From NCBI GenBank assembly GCA_015680685.1, contig MNCI01020554.1:39039-81623 (forward strand): a DNA stretch of 42,585 nt. Direction: 5' to 3'. The notes beneath the pieces are model-generated. The model did no database searches. It saw only the letters and a program-made list of their open reading frames with translations, and had not been told where the DNA came from. A program made the position numbers and the translations under genes. The DNA is from Gnetum montanum (lineage: Eukaryota > Streptophyta > Gnetopsida > Gnetales > Gnetaceae). This document shows, piece after piece, positions 10,120-21,900 of this stretch (position 1 is its first letter; each line of letters begins with the position of its first letter).

Positions 10120-11384
10120 TAAAGGAAATAATAGAAAAAATGCAGAAAGAGAAGGAAAAAAATGCTTTATTAATATGGAATAGCGTATCCAGATTATGCT
10201 GTAAGAGTGTTCTTTAGGGTTTTCTTTCTTTGGCATCCATCCCTTAGAGAAAATCCACCACTGCCATCACAGTTAGGCCTATAACCTAGCTAGAAGGGAT
10301 GGCCAGTCCACTTCCTATCCTACTTCACCCAACTTCTCGTAACTTGCCTATATCAGCTCTACCACCCCATGACTTGCTTGTACCGGCACTGCCATTCCAT
10401 GCTAGCATGACCTCTAACCTTGGGTATATATGCCTTAGGTCAAACCCCCAAATGTTACAACATGCCCTTTCAGGTCTCATTACAATTATCCTTTCAAGTC
10501 TTGTTAAGATGACAGTAACACTTGTTATTAAGAGACACCATCTTCATTAGGCAGTAGCATCATTTGGGATGCAACAGGGTCCAACTAGAAAGACATGTTA
10601 CCCATGCCTAAAGGTAGGTGGCTTCTCAGAGATCTAAAAAATAAGTAGTGCAATGAATAAACTTCTTCCTTAGACAATATGCTAACTGGTAATACTCTTT
10701 GCAATAGTGGTAATCGTATGGTAGTGAACTTAAGAAATGATACAATGTGATGTCATTGAAAAGTGCTTTGGACTTAGTTTGGATCTTGGAATGAAAGATT
10801 AATAATTACTTTAACCACTACTAACACATCATGATTCATTTTGCCTATGGTAAGACACCTCAAGTCCCAATTTAAGCAATTCCTTCTAGAGTTCATATCA
10901 CATTACTATATATTGAATTATCACTTGTGGTTTTATATAATATAGTGATATAACATGTGTGTTTTACTAGACATGTATGTCTTACATTCATCTCCTTGAG
11001 TGCCGAAGGACACTTTTAGATGTGGTTATATAAGGGCACTAAGGGCTAGAGCCTACTTTGGAAAGGATCCATTGTATACCTCTTGTATTTCATACTTGGC
11101 AAGAAATTCGACATCATCTTGTGCCTTCAAAAACAATCATGAATTAATGAAGAATTCCCTTAACAACAAATAATCTGTTTAAACATTTGAAATTTATTAC
11201 CCATTTTCTATCCATCCCATAAACTTTCATTCTTCTTAAACTTTGAATGATAAATTCTTAAAAAGTGTGCATCATTAATGGCCAAGGATTCGTAGAATAA
11301 GCTTTACATCTTTCAAACATTCTATTTGACTCATTTTTTCTATTAAAAATCAATGAAAAATTTTGAAAATTTTGTATTGACATT
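10120..11384 (+). other. 3' spacer of element C
   Basis: Noncoding. Two blocks are shared with other copies. One is around 10580-10630 (CTAGAAAGACATGTTACCC), matching 25680-25735 of B on the minus strand. The other is around 10990-11100 (GGGCACTAAGGGCTAGAGCC), matching Z at 1085-1170 and B at 25180-25300. Nothing else is recognised. Confidence 0.6.
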
Positions 11385-11470
11385 GAGCTACGATGTCATA
11401 GGCACTATTATGTTGTATCTACGTTGTATTATCTATGATGTCACACTAATAAAAATACTATATATAGGCA
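11385..11470 (+). promoter_or_regulatory. Internal U3-like promoter upstream of ORF3
   Basis: Copies of an ATGATGTCA-like motif (for example CGATGTCATAG and CTATGATGTCAC) are followed by TATATATAGGCATGG at 11459-11473. The same motif type fills the U3 of this element's own LTR (15055-15100). Element B has the matching block at 24804-24900 on the minus strand, again just upstream of ORF3 and again with a TATATATGCATGG box. Retention in two copies suggests a real element part. Promoter activity is inferred. Confidence 0.5.
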
Positions 11471-11994
11471 TGGGGAGTTAGTGAATTTTTCACTTTCTCA
11501 TTTGTAGCAAGAGAATTTTTTGTAGTTGTGTTTCTTAGAGCTCTTGCACACTAATTTCCATAGGCCATAACTTTGCCCTTGTAGCTCTAATTTCAAAAAT
11601 TCTTGAACCCTATTAATCCTAGAGCTCTCAACTTAGTCATGGTAGGTGTATTGTGGGATGTTACTAATAATCTAAGCCAAAAAAATTTCTAATGCTCGGA
11701 AGGTATCATAAAGGGTAAGTTCAAAGGATAATAGGAAATTTTATAATCAATAAAGTAAACAAAGGCTAAAAACACTTAAATGACACCCCTAATAGACCAT
11801 AGTGACTATTTTAAGCCATAGTAAGCAAGGAAATGATAGAAGGTCATACTTAATGGGTTTCTTTTTGAAAATTTTTCTAACTCTACAATCCTAATATAAT
11901 AGGAACTTGATCTAACTAAGGGTATGAGCAAGGTAGAGAACTAAAAATGACTAATATAAACACTTTAATAATTTCAAATCCTTGTTGATTGCAG

Positions 11995-14783
11995 ATGGCC
12001 TTGAAGTAAATACTAGAAGGAGGAACTCCACAACTAGGGAAAAAAGGCCAAGAGGTTGTGGAAGAGGCCAAATGGGGAAGCAAATCCCCCAAACAAAGCA
12101 TGCAGAACATGAGGCTTAATCTTTTAGTATTCATTAGCAAACTCTAGCCATGGAGTACTTTGCCTAGGTGGAGAAAAAAAATTCCACAAGCATTAAAACA
12201 AGGACAGTGCCTCACATTGTCACCAAATTGCCTCTAGGCCATCTAAGAGAGATTGATCATGTCCATGGTTCTCATGGAACTTAGTTTTGGTCCATTCATG
12301 GAATGTGATCTAGAAATAGTAAAGACACAATTCCAAGCGTTACCACTATGGCCCACACTTACAAGCAGTGAAGAATGGTATTTAGGAGAGACATACCAAT
12401 TCTAGCACAACAAGCAGGCTGATGCAACGGTCAAAATTGAAAGAGTCTCAGTACCCTATTTAGTGGAAGCAATAGCCAAAGCCCTTAATCTGCCCAATGA
12501 AGGGGTAAACATGGCACACATCTCCATTAGATCTAACATTGATGTAAAGAGACTGTGGTTGTAATGGACATATGGCAAGGATGACAAAGACTATAATGAG
12601 CTTACCTTTGAAGAAAAAATCTATTTCAAAATTGGCACCTATCACCTGTTTTCTACCAAAAGGCTTAATAGACTATTAACATATGTAGCTAGAGGGAGCA
12701 CCATCCTAATGGAAAAATTCAAGGCAAACATCATCCATCTCTACTTCCTCAAAATTCAAAGGCAATTTGAAGAAAAGAAGGTAGGGAAGTTGACACTTGC
12801 ATTCTCTTACCTTATTAGAAATATGTGCAAATAAGCTGGAATCCTAGGGTACACTAATGATGTCCCTAAGAGGGCTTAAGTTTCTTCATATGTAAAGATG
12901 CTTAAACAGGTGCCTCTAAAGAAAGCCCAGGTAGAAAAACCAATAGACACTAAGGGAATTGCAAGTACTACACTTATCAGTAGCACTTCAACTAGTAGTC
13001 AGCAATAATAGGCTTAGCCTAGCAATCAACAACAGATTGAGAAACAACAATAACAATAGCAAGTTTCACTATCCCCACATGATTATAGGCCATTGATCAG
13101 CCATTTGCAAAAAATTGTAGAAATTATTAGTTGGGGAACAAGGGAGAAACCAACTTATATAAAGTCAAATAAAGTTCCATAATGCCCATAGTTTTAATAG
13201 ACCTCGCTAGTGGGTAGATTACATTATAGTTAGGAGGAGGGGATGAATGGTTATAACATATATCAAGGAATATTACATCATTTTAAGTGATGCTTGAAAT
13301 AAGATAAGGAGCCATAGTGGTGGTAATGCAACATTAGGACATAGCAGAAGTTGCTAAAGCGATCATATATCACATCAAAGAATTCTTTAATATTTTTGTT
13401 TTGTCACCAACTGATCTTTTTGGAGTAAGAGATGATCAAATTCTAGATATACCTCAATCACTCTAGATGACCATGAGGATATACTAAACAAAATACTATA
13501 GACAGGACAAGTCATGTAGAATCTTTTTGATATCTTTGATGATATCACTATAGTGCAGTCTGAATTGATTGTCACCAAGGAAAAGTTGGTTATGATTGAG
13601 ACTAGGGTGGAGGATGCTGAAACTAAATTCAAAAGAATATAAGAAGAGCTAATCACCCCATGAGCTGAAAAAAGAGATCCTACACAATTTGTTGCACCAG
13701 ATCAAGTAGAATAGTTTAGAAATGACAATGTGAATAGGTTGATTGATCATAACATGTAGATGGAGAAAGAGAAGGAGAAGGTGGTATGGGATGTTTTAGT
13801 GGTAGAAGCTTAGACATATGCACATGAAAAAGCACTTGCTACCTTGTAGAAGGAAAATAAATAGCTAGTTGTAGACAATGTAAGGTTGACCAATGTGGAA
13901 AAATAAAAGAATGTCCTTGAGGAGAGCATCCAACAACTCTAAGAGTAATTAGTTTGAGTCAACCAAGACATGAGCCACTTGGCCAAAGAAAATAGGACCT
14001 TGTTAATGGAAGAAGTTTGTGCAATAAGATAGAAATATACTATAAAAATAAGTGCATGGAAAGATAAGCCCAAGAAGCATGAGAGGCTTGAAAAAAATTT
14101 TAGAGACTAGGTGGGAATGTATAAGTAGATCAACTAGAAATAGATCTAGATGAAAAAGGCTAAGATCAATTTAATTTCTACATAGAATCTTGATTGGCAA
14201 CCAATTTTAGATAACTTTGCTCATGCCCAGTAGGTAGAAATAAAAAAAAAAGGTGTACAGATTGAGGATTTGATTGAGTACATGGGGTTAGCAAACCTTC
14301 GTTACACTAACCTAGCCATGTTGATAGCAAGTAAGTCCAAAAATAAACTAGAAGAGTAAGTAGTGGCTGTATATGTTTATACAAAAAGGAGTTTGCCAAT
14401 AGGAAGGATGCATTACAAAAGTTGCATGTGGAAAACTCAGAAATAGAAGTTTTTAAGGCTAGTTATTAGGGCCAAAAAGGTGTGACAACAAACCTAGCTT
14501 GTAGAATGTTAGATTATCAAGAGTTAAGAAATATGGCTACAACATTTGAGGAAGTAAGGCAGTAGTTTGAGGCATGGTATGTCAAAGCCAATCAAATGTT
14601 TTTGCAATTGCCATGTCCATGGGATGTACTAGCTTCATCACATATAACTTAACAAGCATGGATAGTACATGATCCCAAGATAGAAGAGGAAAAACTTCAT
14701 GCATTATTGAATAGATACCAATTTAAGAAGCTTGATAATAAAGGGAAGCAACTGATGGAAGAGCCACCACCTCCAAGAACCTA
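11995..14783 (+). pseudogene. ORF3 of element C, extra ORF between pol and 3' LTR (decayed)
   Basis: The protein is read from pieces in changing frames; many stops. N-terminal part: basic, VNTRRRNSTTREKRP (12010-12060). Middle (12440-12960): VSVPYLVEAIAKALNLP, YFKIGTYHLFSTKRLN, then a helical stretch FKANIIHLYFLKIQRQFEE ending in a Gln/Ser-rich segment. A long coiled-coil-like region follows (13400-14100), and the C-terminal part has FEAWYVKANQMFLQLPCPWD (14570-14640) and MEEPPPPRT before the stop. Element B has the same protein. No membrane segments are seen, so it is not a classic Athila env-like protein. The middle part resembles, in my reading, the domain called 'putative plant transposon protein'. 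A pyrimidine tract ending in TTGATTGCAG at 11985-11994 could be a splice acceptor. Confidence 0.65.
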
Positions 14784-14977
14784 ATCTACATTGAGCTATT
14801 CCAAATCTTATTTTGTTTTGAATAGTCATACATTTGTGTTAAGTTTTGTAAAACACCATTGTGACATTTAAAGTCATGTAAATAATTAGTCAATCATGTA
14901 ATGTTGAATCTACCTTCAAATTTTGTAAGAAAGTTTATTATCCTTTTGTTTTCATTCTATAGGATGAGTTTCCAATT

Positions 14978-14990
14978 AGTCATGGGGGCA
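14978..14990 (+). promoter_or_regulatory. Polypurine tract of element C
   Basis: AGTCATGGGGGCA directly precedes the LTR start TGATAAAG at 14991, as in Z. Confidence 0.75.
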
Positions 14991-15883
14991 TGATAAAGTC
15001 AAAATTTTTGGTCAATGTGATATCATAACAATGATATCGTATTAATGATGTTGTTGATATGATGTCATAGCACATGCTATGTCATCATTGATATGATGTA
15101 TCAAGATGTGTGTAGCCCTATAAATATGAGACTTGGTTGCAAAATCCATGAACTTTTCATTCCACTCATAATAGAACTCTTACAATTTGATTTCTTAGAC
15201 CTAGACTTAGCTACAGAAGAGCAAATGCATGCATTGTGATGTGCATAGTTGAATGGTATCTTTATTTGGGCAAGTTATAGTTCAGCACAAGTTGTGAAAG
15301 TAATAAATATTGACACTATTTCCCATCTTTGCAACATTGCCTTAGCTTCTTTTATTTTACTCAACATAATGTTTATTATTTTACTAGCACAATACTTTAC
15401 TTTTTCCAAGCACTTTATTTTTACGTGTTAATAGTAAGTGGAATGAATAGGATTGGTTTTAAGCATTAAGTGTGATCATTTGGTAATCCCAATAGTATTA
15501 ACACTTGGTTTTCCCACTAGCATAATACTTGGTAATCCTAGTGACAATTACATGAGCCCAAGACGTGTCCAGTGAATCAGGAATAGTTATCCAGTGCAAG
15601 AGGCTAGAATAGATTTATGCTTTCCTAGTTAGCTAGACATAGATATTTTTCACCATGATTACAAGTAGGAGCAATAGGAGCCAAACAACATCACTTATCA
15701 TATGCTTCACTACAAGCTAAACCATACACTTAGAGTTCACTAGCTTGAAGTTGACAGACAACAATCATGAGCTTAACTCAATTACTAGCATATCAACATT
15801 TTCCATTCATAGATTAAGATTAGGTCATGCATGAACACTCATGACTTGTATGCTTGGGTGTTGGATTGCTCAACTATTCATCA
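14991..15883 (+). repeat. 3' LTR of element C (893 bp)
   Basis: It starts TGATAAAG after the polypurine tract and ends CATCA at 15883, the same ending as the LTRs of Z, A and B. It matches the inverted 20804-21694 (3' LTR of B, 891 bp) along its length, for example at CTTGGTAATCCTAGTGACAA. The TATA box is TATAAATA at 15119-15126; upstream are GATATC at 15019-15024 and 15033-15038 and several GATATGATGTCA-like motifs. The likely target duplication is 15884-15888, with no partner in the window. Confidence 0.85.
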
Positions 15884-16240
15884 CTATTGTTGATTTACAT
15901 CTAGAAGAATCCATGAACCATGAAACACTAAAACTAATTCTATATCCAATATGAACTAACAACATTTGGGACATAACACTCTAGAACTTACTAATGCATT
16001 TGAGACCATGAGGTTTTTTTATTAAGGTTTTTAGGGAAGGTGATGATTTTTTATCAAAGAGTAAAGGGTCATAAAAGGGGATGTGAAGATTCTAAACAAA
16101 CTAATAAAATGTATAATCAACAAATAATGAAATGTTCTAGGTGCTTAGAAAAATTGATTTAAAAGCACATCATTGAATTAGTGTTATAGATGAAAGGAAT
16201 ATGAAATTTAAAATTCTAGATGATCTTCATCAATGGTTGG
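15884..16240. other. Unassigned DNA between LTRs of C and D
   Basis: A 357-bp A+T-rich stretch between the end of C's LTR and the end of D's LTR. I see no coding sequence and no match to other parts of the window. It may be older host or repeat DNA into which C and D were inserted. Confidence 0.4.
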
Positions 16241-17084
16241 TGATAAGTATCTAGTAGTCCCTACAATAAACCATGCAAATTATAAACATTATGAGTGAAA
16301 TAATTGTAATTGATGGATGGACCTAGTGTAGCTTCTAAATAATCAATATCAAATTGTTGATTATTGTGTTTCCATTTGTGTTAGTTATAGTTTAACCCAA
16401 AGCGAGACACATGATATGATATTGTTTAGGTTTAATAAAAAAAATACATCTTGAAAATTAAGTATTAAATTTAATAAATAAGAGAAGAAATTCTTAGGCT
16501 AGCCTATTGGTGATAAGCATTAATTCTTGGTTTGCTATAGATGTCCTAGACTAACTTAATTGCCATTGGGATTATTAAAAAATACACTATTAGGCATACC
16601 AAGTTATATCACTACAAGGTTACTAAGTAATTATATGTTATGCTTGAAACTGATTGTACTTATTTTGTCAAATTAGTATTGTGCATGGAAATGAAAATCA
16701 TTAAACTAAGTAGAATAGAAAGCAAATTACATAGAAAAGTGATTTCTATTCTTAGTCAAAATGTTGTAATGAGTAAGAATGATCTCGATCTTATTCTCAT
16801 TATGAAATTGTGTTTAGGTACAATGTTACTTGAATAAGACTTTATATAGTTACTTCAAATTCACATTGTAAGCACTCATTGACTATTACTAAATTCTCAA
16901 ACTAAAATTACGAGAGCATGACTACTATGTGACTAGAAAGGTACATTCAACATAGTAAGTGGATGGTGTTTATAAGTGATACTAGCCTTGGTTGCATTGC
17001 ATCTACAATATCATATAGACATATGATATTTTAGCTATGATACTTTATATGTGATGTCCTATCCAACTTATTTATTATTCATCA
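16241..17084 (-). repeat. 3' LTR of element D (844 bp)
   Basis: It runs on the minus strand from TGATGAAT (17084) to TTATCA (16241). The stretch 16630-16920 aligns in the same orientation with 21220-21500 in the LTR of B, including GCTTGAAACT and TTACTTGAATAA. The U3 end (16990-17070) has palindromic ATATCATATAGACATATGATAT-like sequence, and a TATAAA box lies near 16969-16974 (minus). It is the most diverged LTR of its group in the window. Confidence 0.7.
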
Positions 17085-17279
17085 TATCCCCATAACTAAG
17101 TAAAAACTTGTTTTGAGTTAAATAAAATTGGAATGGAGTTTATTACAAAATTATAGAGATGACTTAGAATAATTGACTAATAAATTAATTAAACTAAGTA
17201 TTGAATTATAAAATTTATTTGAGTGATTTTACAAAATGTAATAAAACATTCCAGATAGACATAAAAATTTGACAAAATT

Positions 17280-17690
17280 GTAGTAGGTCTTCAAAATTCT
17301 TTGATAACAACTGTTCATGTAGCTCCTGGTAAGGGTGGTTTCAATTGCCTTGGTAGTTCTTGCAATGGTTCATCAACTCATAAATTTATGCAAAAATGGT
17401 TTAGGATGGCTTCAAACTTCTTCAAATCAATGCATGAGTCATTAATGGTCTAGGCTAAGTTAGCCAAGTTTGTTGTTGGAATTTCCTACAAACATGGTAT
17501 ATTTGGAAACATCTTATTTGCTTGTATTAATCATGAAGCAAATACTTTGTGTTCAATGTCAAACATTTTTACCTTCTTTAGCTCTTGGTAATTAGCTCTC
17601 TATTCCTACAAAAATTTTCTTTCTATTTCTACAAGAATACTTTCATGAACTAAGTGTTGAGATACTTCGTGTGCATCTCTAAATGGTCTT
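17280..17690 (-). pseudogene. C-terminal remnant of ORF3 in element D
   Basis: The minus strand reads NYQELKKVKMFDIE followed by LIQANKMFPNIPC, which aligns with YQELRN and VKANQMFLQLPCPWD near the end of ORF3 in element C. Stops are frequent. The equivalent of the N-terminal and middle regions is missing beyond 17690. Confidence 0.55.
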
Positions 17691-20600
17691 CAGATTGATG
17701 TAACGCTCGATAAATGAACAATTGTGAAATGAAGAGGCATGAATCATATAATCAAATATGGATGTAGCTTACTGTATGTGAATTAAGAACAATAGGAAGT
17801 GATGAAAAAGTGAGGTTTTTTAATGTTGAAATGATTAAGTGTGGATTATTGAAAAATAAATAGTGTAGAATGAGTTATGAACTTTGAAATAAATGTGAAG
17901 TGTAAAAAAAATAAGAGTAAAATCAACTCTTTAATTTTGACATGGAAATTTTGATGTTGAAAATGATAAAGCATAAAATGTTGAAAATTGCACATGTGGA
18001 ACATTAAAAACCTTAAAATTTTGACATAATGAGAAAATAATGTGATGAGAAAGAAGAATCAAACAAGTGTAGAATGTGCATAAGTAAGCATAAAATAGAG
18101 AGATTGTGTCGATGTGGGGAAAGATCCCAAATGAAAATGGTTTATTAATTAAAAAAAAGGAAGAAAAAGCAAAGCATTCACCTTCTATGTCAGGCAAAAC
18201 CATAAATTGATATGAGAAGAGAAAATTATAGAGAGATGGAAGATTAAAATTGTTAAAAAGAGCTTAGATATTTGGCAACATACAAATTAAAAAGGGAAAA
18301 TAGAACATTTGAAGGTTAGATGGATGATGGAGAAGTTTTTGACATGGCTCAAAGCTGATTCCACACTAAAACAAAGCTGTTTCGGCCAAGTTTCTTATTG
18401 CTAATGCAATGGTCAAAAAAATGATGTGAATGCCTAAAATATGTAAGTTATGAAGCATTGGAGAAGCTTGAGAATTCTATATATATTGAAGTGAGGTAAA
18501 AAATATAGGAAGAAATTAAGGATAGTAGAGAAGCACATAGGGGCTATGATGGTGGTAGGTGCTTGTGCTTGTGATCTGACTTTGCTGTTGCACACTAAAA
18601 AGATTTGTGGTGCATGCAAAGAGATCTAACTCTATCTATTTTCATCATTCCAAAAAGCCAAACATCAAAAAAATCCCCTAAAATTTTGGGTTCTCAACCT
18701 CTATTTATAAGCTAAAAGTTTTTCCAACTTGAGAAATTGCCAAAATTTGAAATGCATAGGGACAACAATATTAGAAAAATGGGAAAACACATAGATAATG
18801 TAGAAACAAAAAATTGCTAAAATGGGAAAATGAATAGATCACATGGAAATGGGTTGATCATGTAGGAGATGTGTGTTGAGGCCCACCAGAAGGTTCTATA
18901 GAATGTGGTCATACTTAGTTTTCATTTTAAAGGTAAAGAGAAAAGAAAGTGGGTACAACATTGTCCCTTTTATGGATGTTGCTAAGATGTCAAAGGAGGA
19001 TTTATCAAGAAGAGATTGGATGGTAAATTAATGTATCTACAAAAGAAAAAGAGAGGAAAGAATGAAGTAGGAGAGAGGAGAATATTAGGATATTGCTAAT
19101 ACACTAGTTATGCAGATGCTACTACACCACAAAAAGGGGCATAGCGAAATCATATAGTCAAGATAGCTGAAAGGATACTATTTCTAATATTCACACATTA
19201 TTCCACTCATGTTCTCAACTCATCCTAACTATAATAGAAAAAATTGCTTAATTCTCACTAAATGTGTTGAGAGGAAAGGGAATGAGACATGAAAGGGAGT
19301 TAGAAGGAAGAAAAGAGAAGTGAAAGGGGAGAGATGAAAAATAAACTAGTGAAATTGATAAAATAATAAAAGTGGGAAAGGAAATAAGGAACATAAATTA
19401 TAAACCAATGGTAGGATGTTGAGTCACAAAAGTGGAACATGGCTAGAGCCCTAGAGTTGACCTCTCCCTTACCTCATTGATATGTAGATTTTACACTTCT
19501 TACATTACTCTACCCTTAAGAATCCCTTACTATATCAAGGAAGAGATATTTTTGCAACCTTACTAATGTTGAATGTAAAGAGGAATGGAAGCAAATGAGG
19601 AGAGGAAATGAGAGGAAGAAGAAAGAAAAATAGTATAGGAAATTAAAAATTATAGCATGCAAAAATAGAAAACAAAAAGCAAGTGAAGTACACCTATTAT
19701 GAGGATGATGTTATGTCATAGAAGTGGGGCATGGCTAAATCATACACATTGTATGATAAATAATGATTTCATATGTATGTATGTATGTAAGTATGTATGT
19801 ATGTATTGAAGTAACCTTTTCCCACTCAAAAATATGCTTAATCATACCCTCACATGATATTCAATCACTCAAAAACCTCACTAGTTGTGATGAGCAAATA
19901 GAGTAGAATAAGATAGATAGTATAGGAAAATAAGAACAAAATAGCTAAGGACATAATAGAATATGAGATAGAGGAGGAGGCACAAAATTAGTCCAATAAA
20001 ATATAGATGAGATGGGATAAAATTTAGAGGAAACTTGATGATTCTTGATCTTTCTCTCTCTTTTTTAAAGGAAAATAAAAATGCCACAAAATTTTCTAAG
20101 GCATAGAAAACTGAAAATTGAAAGTGAAAAAAAAGTGTTGGAATTCATTTGTATGGATATTTGTATGGGGATTGAGAAACTATGTTACATAACTGTTGTA
20201 TAGGGAAATATCCTAGTATAGATTTTGAGTTTTCAAGTATTTACCATTTTTTAGCTTTTTGTTTTGATGTTTTTACATGTTTTTTCCTAAAGGAAGAAGG
20301 GAGAAAATACTAGGAAAAACTCATGAAAAAATGTAATAGAGGGAAAAGAAAATACTAAAATGAAATGATAATCAAGACTATGCCAAATAGGAGACATTAT
20401 TAGATATAAAAAGGATGAAATAATTGAACTAATGTAAGAAAGCTAAAACTAATTTTATATTAAGAAACACACATAAACATAAATGATAAATATAGATAAA
20501 ATGGTAAAAGGAGAAGGAATATTTAAAACTACAATGTCTTAGCAATGGATTTTCTAACATTGGACCAAGTGGAAACCTTCATGCCCTTAATGGATTCAAT

Positions 20601-20803
20601 AATGTCTAACTCACCAAATCCTAGATCCACAAATTTGTAGGTGCTAGATGACAAAGGAATGGTTGCATCTAACATGTTATCTTCTTTTATAATCAATCTA
20701 CCTTGGAATGATACCAACAGCTCTTCTCCCTAGAATGTATGAAGGGCTTCATTAGTCATTGATATGAATCCTTACTATGATGAAGTTTCTATGCCATTCT
20801 AGT
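17691..20803. other. Unassigned A+T-rich block
   Basis: About 3.1 kb with no recognised coding sequence. On the minus strand a TATAAATA box (18709-18702) followed by a transcript-leader-like stretch suggests an LTR of another family, but I could not place its ends. A TATG microsatellite lies at about 19771-19806. A minus-strand open frame at 20717-20529 (62 codons, ending VSTWSNVRKSIAKTL) sits just after the LTR of B. It matches nothing here and may be a relic of an unidentified element. A second frame at 18203-17931 is F/S/L-rich and probably not a gene. Confidence 0.4.
19771..19806. repeat. (TATG)n microsatellite, about 9 units
   Basis: Repeated ATGT/TATG units with one variant unit (AAGT), inside the unassigned block. 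Confidence 0.8.
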
Positions 20804-21694
20804 TGATGAGCAATGATGTATCCCAACACTTTACCATACAAGTTACAAGTGTTCATGCATGACTAGATTGTAATCAATGGATGGAAAATGTAATTATGCT
20901 AAGAGTTAATATTAAGTTTGCCATCATTGTCTTCTCACTTTAAGTTAGTAAAATTCGAATATATGATTTAACTCATAGTGAGGCATATGATAGATGATGT
21001 TGTAAGGCCCAAATTACTCCTAGTGATAAACATGATTGAAAATGGAATTAAAGTCTAAGTCTAAGAAATAGAAAAATGTAAATCTATTCTATCCTAGAAT
21101 GATGAGTATCCCTTCCTAGTTTTTTGGTCACGTATTGTGCTTATGTGATTGTCACTAGGATTACCAAGTGGAATCACTAGTGAGTGAATTAAGTGAGACT
21201 ACTATTGGGGTACCAAAAAATCATACTTAATGCTTGAAACTAGTTGTATCTGTTCTACTTAACTAATGAGTATGAAAGTAAAGTACTTTAGAATGTAAGT
21301 GGTTAAACTAAGAAAAATTATGCTAAGTAAACAAAGAACAAAGGAACTAAAGGAATGTTTCAATGATGTAAAATAGCCTCGATCTTTATTGTCGGTCATA
21401 AACTATGCCCGATTACAATTTACTTGAATAAAGACTATGATCAATTGCTTAACATCACAATGTGGGCATTCAAATTATCGCTAAAACTTCAAAATGAAAC
21501 TGCAAGAATTTCCCTAAGGGTGGAATGAAATTATTTTCACTTGTGTGCCTAGGTGTCAATATTTATGGGGGTTCATAGCTCTTGAGACATCATATCAATG
21601 ATGACATAGGATGAGCTACGATATTGTAACTATGATATCATTGATACGATATTGTAGATATGATATCACATTGGAGCCAAAAATGGTTTTATCA
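20804..21694 (-). repeat. 3' LTR of element B (891 bp)
   Basis: It runs from TGATAAAACC (21694) to CTCATCA (20804) on the minus strand and aligns with the 893-bp LTR of C. The U3 part holds GATATC and ATGATATCA-type motifs at 21590-21670, and a TATAAATA-like box lies at about 21566-21559. An eroded polypurine tract (CAATCATAGGGATG) lies at 21695-21708. No coding sequence. Confidence 0.85.
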
Positions 21695-21900
21695 CATCCC
21701 TATGATTGACTAGAAACTCACCCTTAAGTTAAAAAAATGAGGATAGAGTCCCTCAAAAAATTGGGAGGTAGACTTGACTTAACATGATTTAACTATTTAC
21801 ATGACTTTGAATGCTGCATTAATGATTTTACAAAAATTGGACATAGCTGAAAATTGATAATCAAAATAAGAACAAAAAATTAAGTAGCTCGATGCAAGCC

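Larger units (their letters stand above)
10120..15883 (+). mobile_element. Element C: 3' half of Athila-like element with ORF3
   Basis: From left to right: 3' spacer (from 10120), an internal promoter-like block (11385-11470), ORF3 (11995-14783), a polypurine tract (14978-14990) and a complete 3' LTR (14991-15883). The left edge is the 5' LTR of A. C's missing gag-pol and 5' LTR should lie beyond A and Z, left of the window, if A was inserted into C's spacer. Element B carries the same spacer, promoter-like block, ORF3 and LTR in the same order on the other strand, which confirms the layout. Confidence 0.8.
16241..17690 (-). mobile_element. Element D: 3' remnant of an Athila-like element
   Basis: On the minus strand, the end of ORF3 (17690-17280), an eroded polypurine tract (TTAGTTATGGGGA, about 17098-17086) and a complete LTR (17084-16241) are recognisable. 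Everything upstream is lost or separated by the unassigned block that starts near 17690. Confidence 0.65.

Noticed and set aside
11995-14783. ORF3 as a virus-like envelope protein
   Set aside because: It is in the env position of Athila elements but shows no signal peptide, membrane segment or cysteine pattern.
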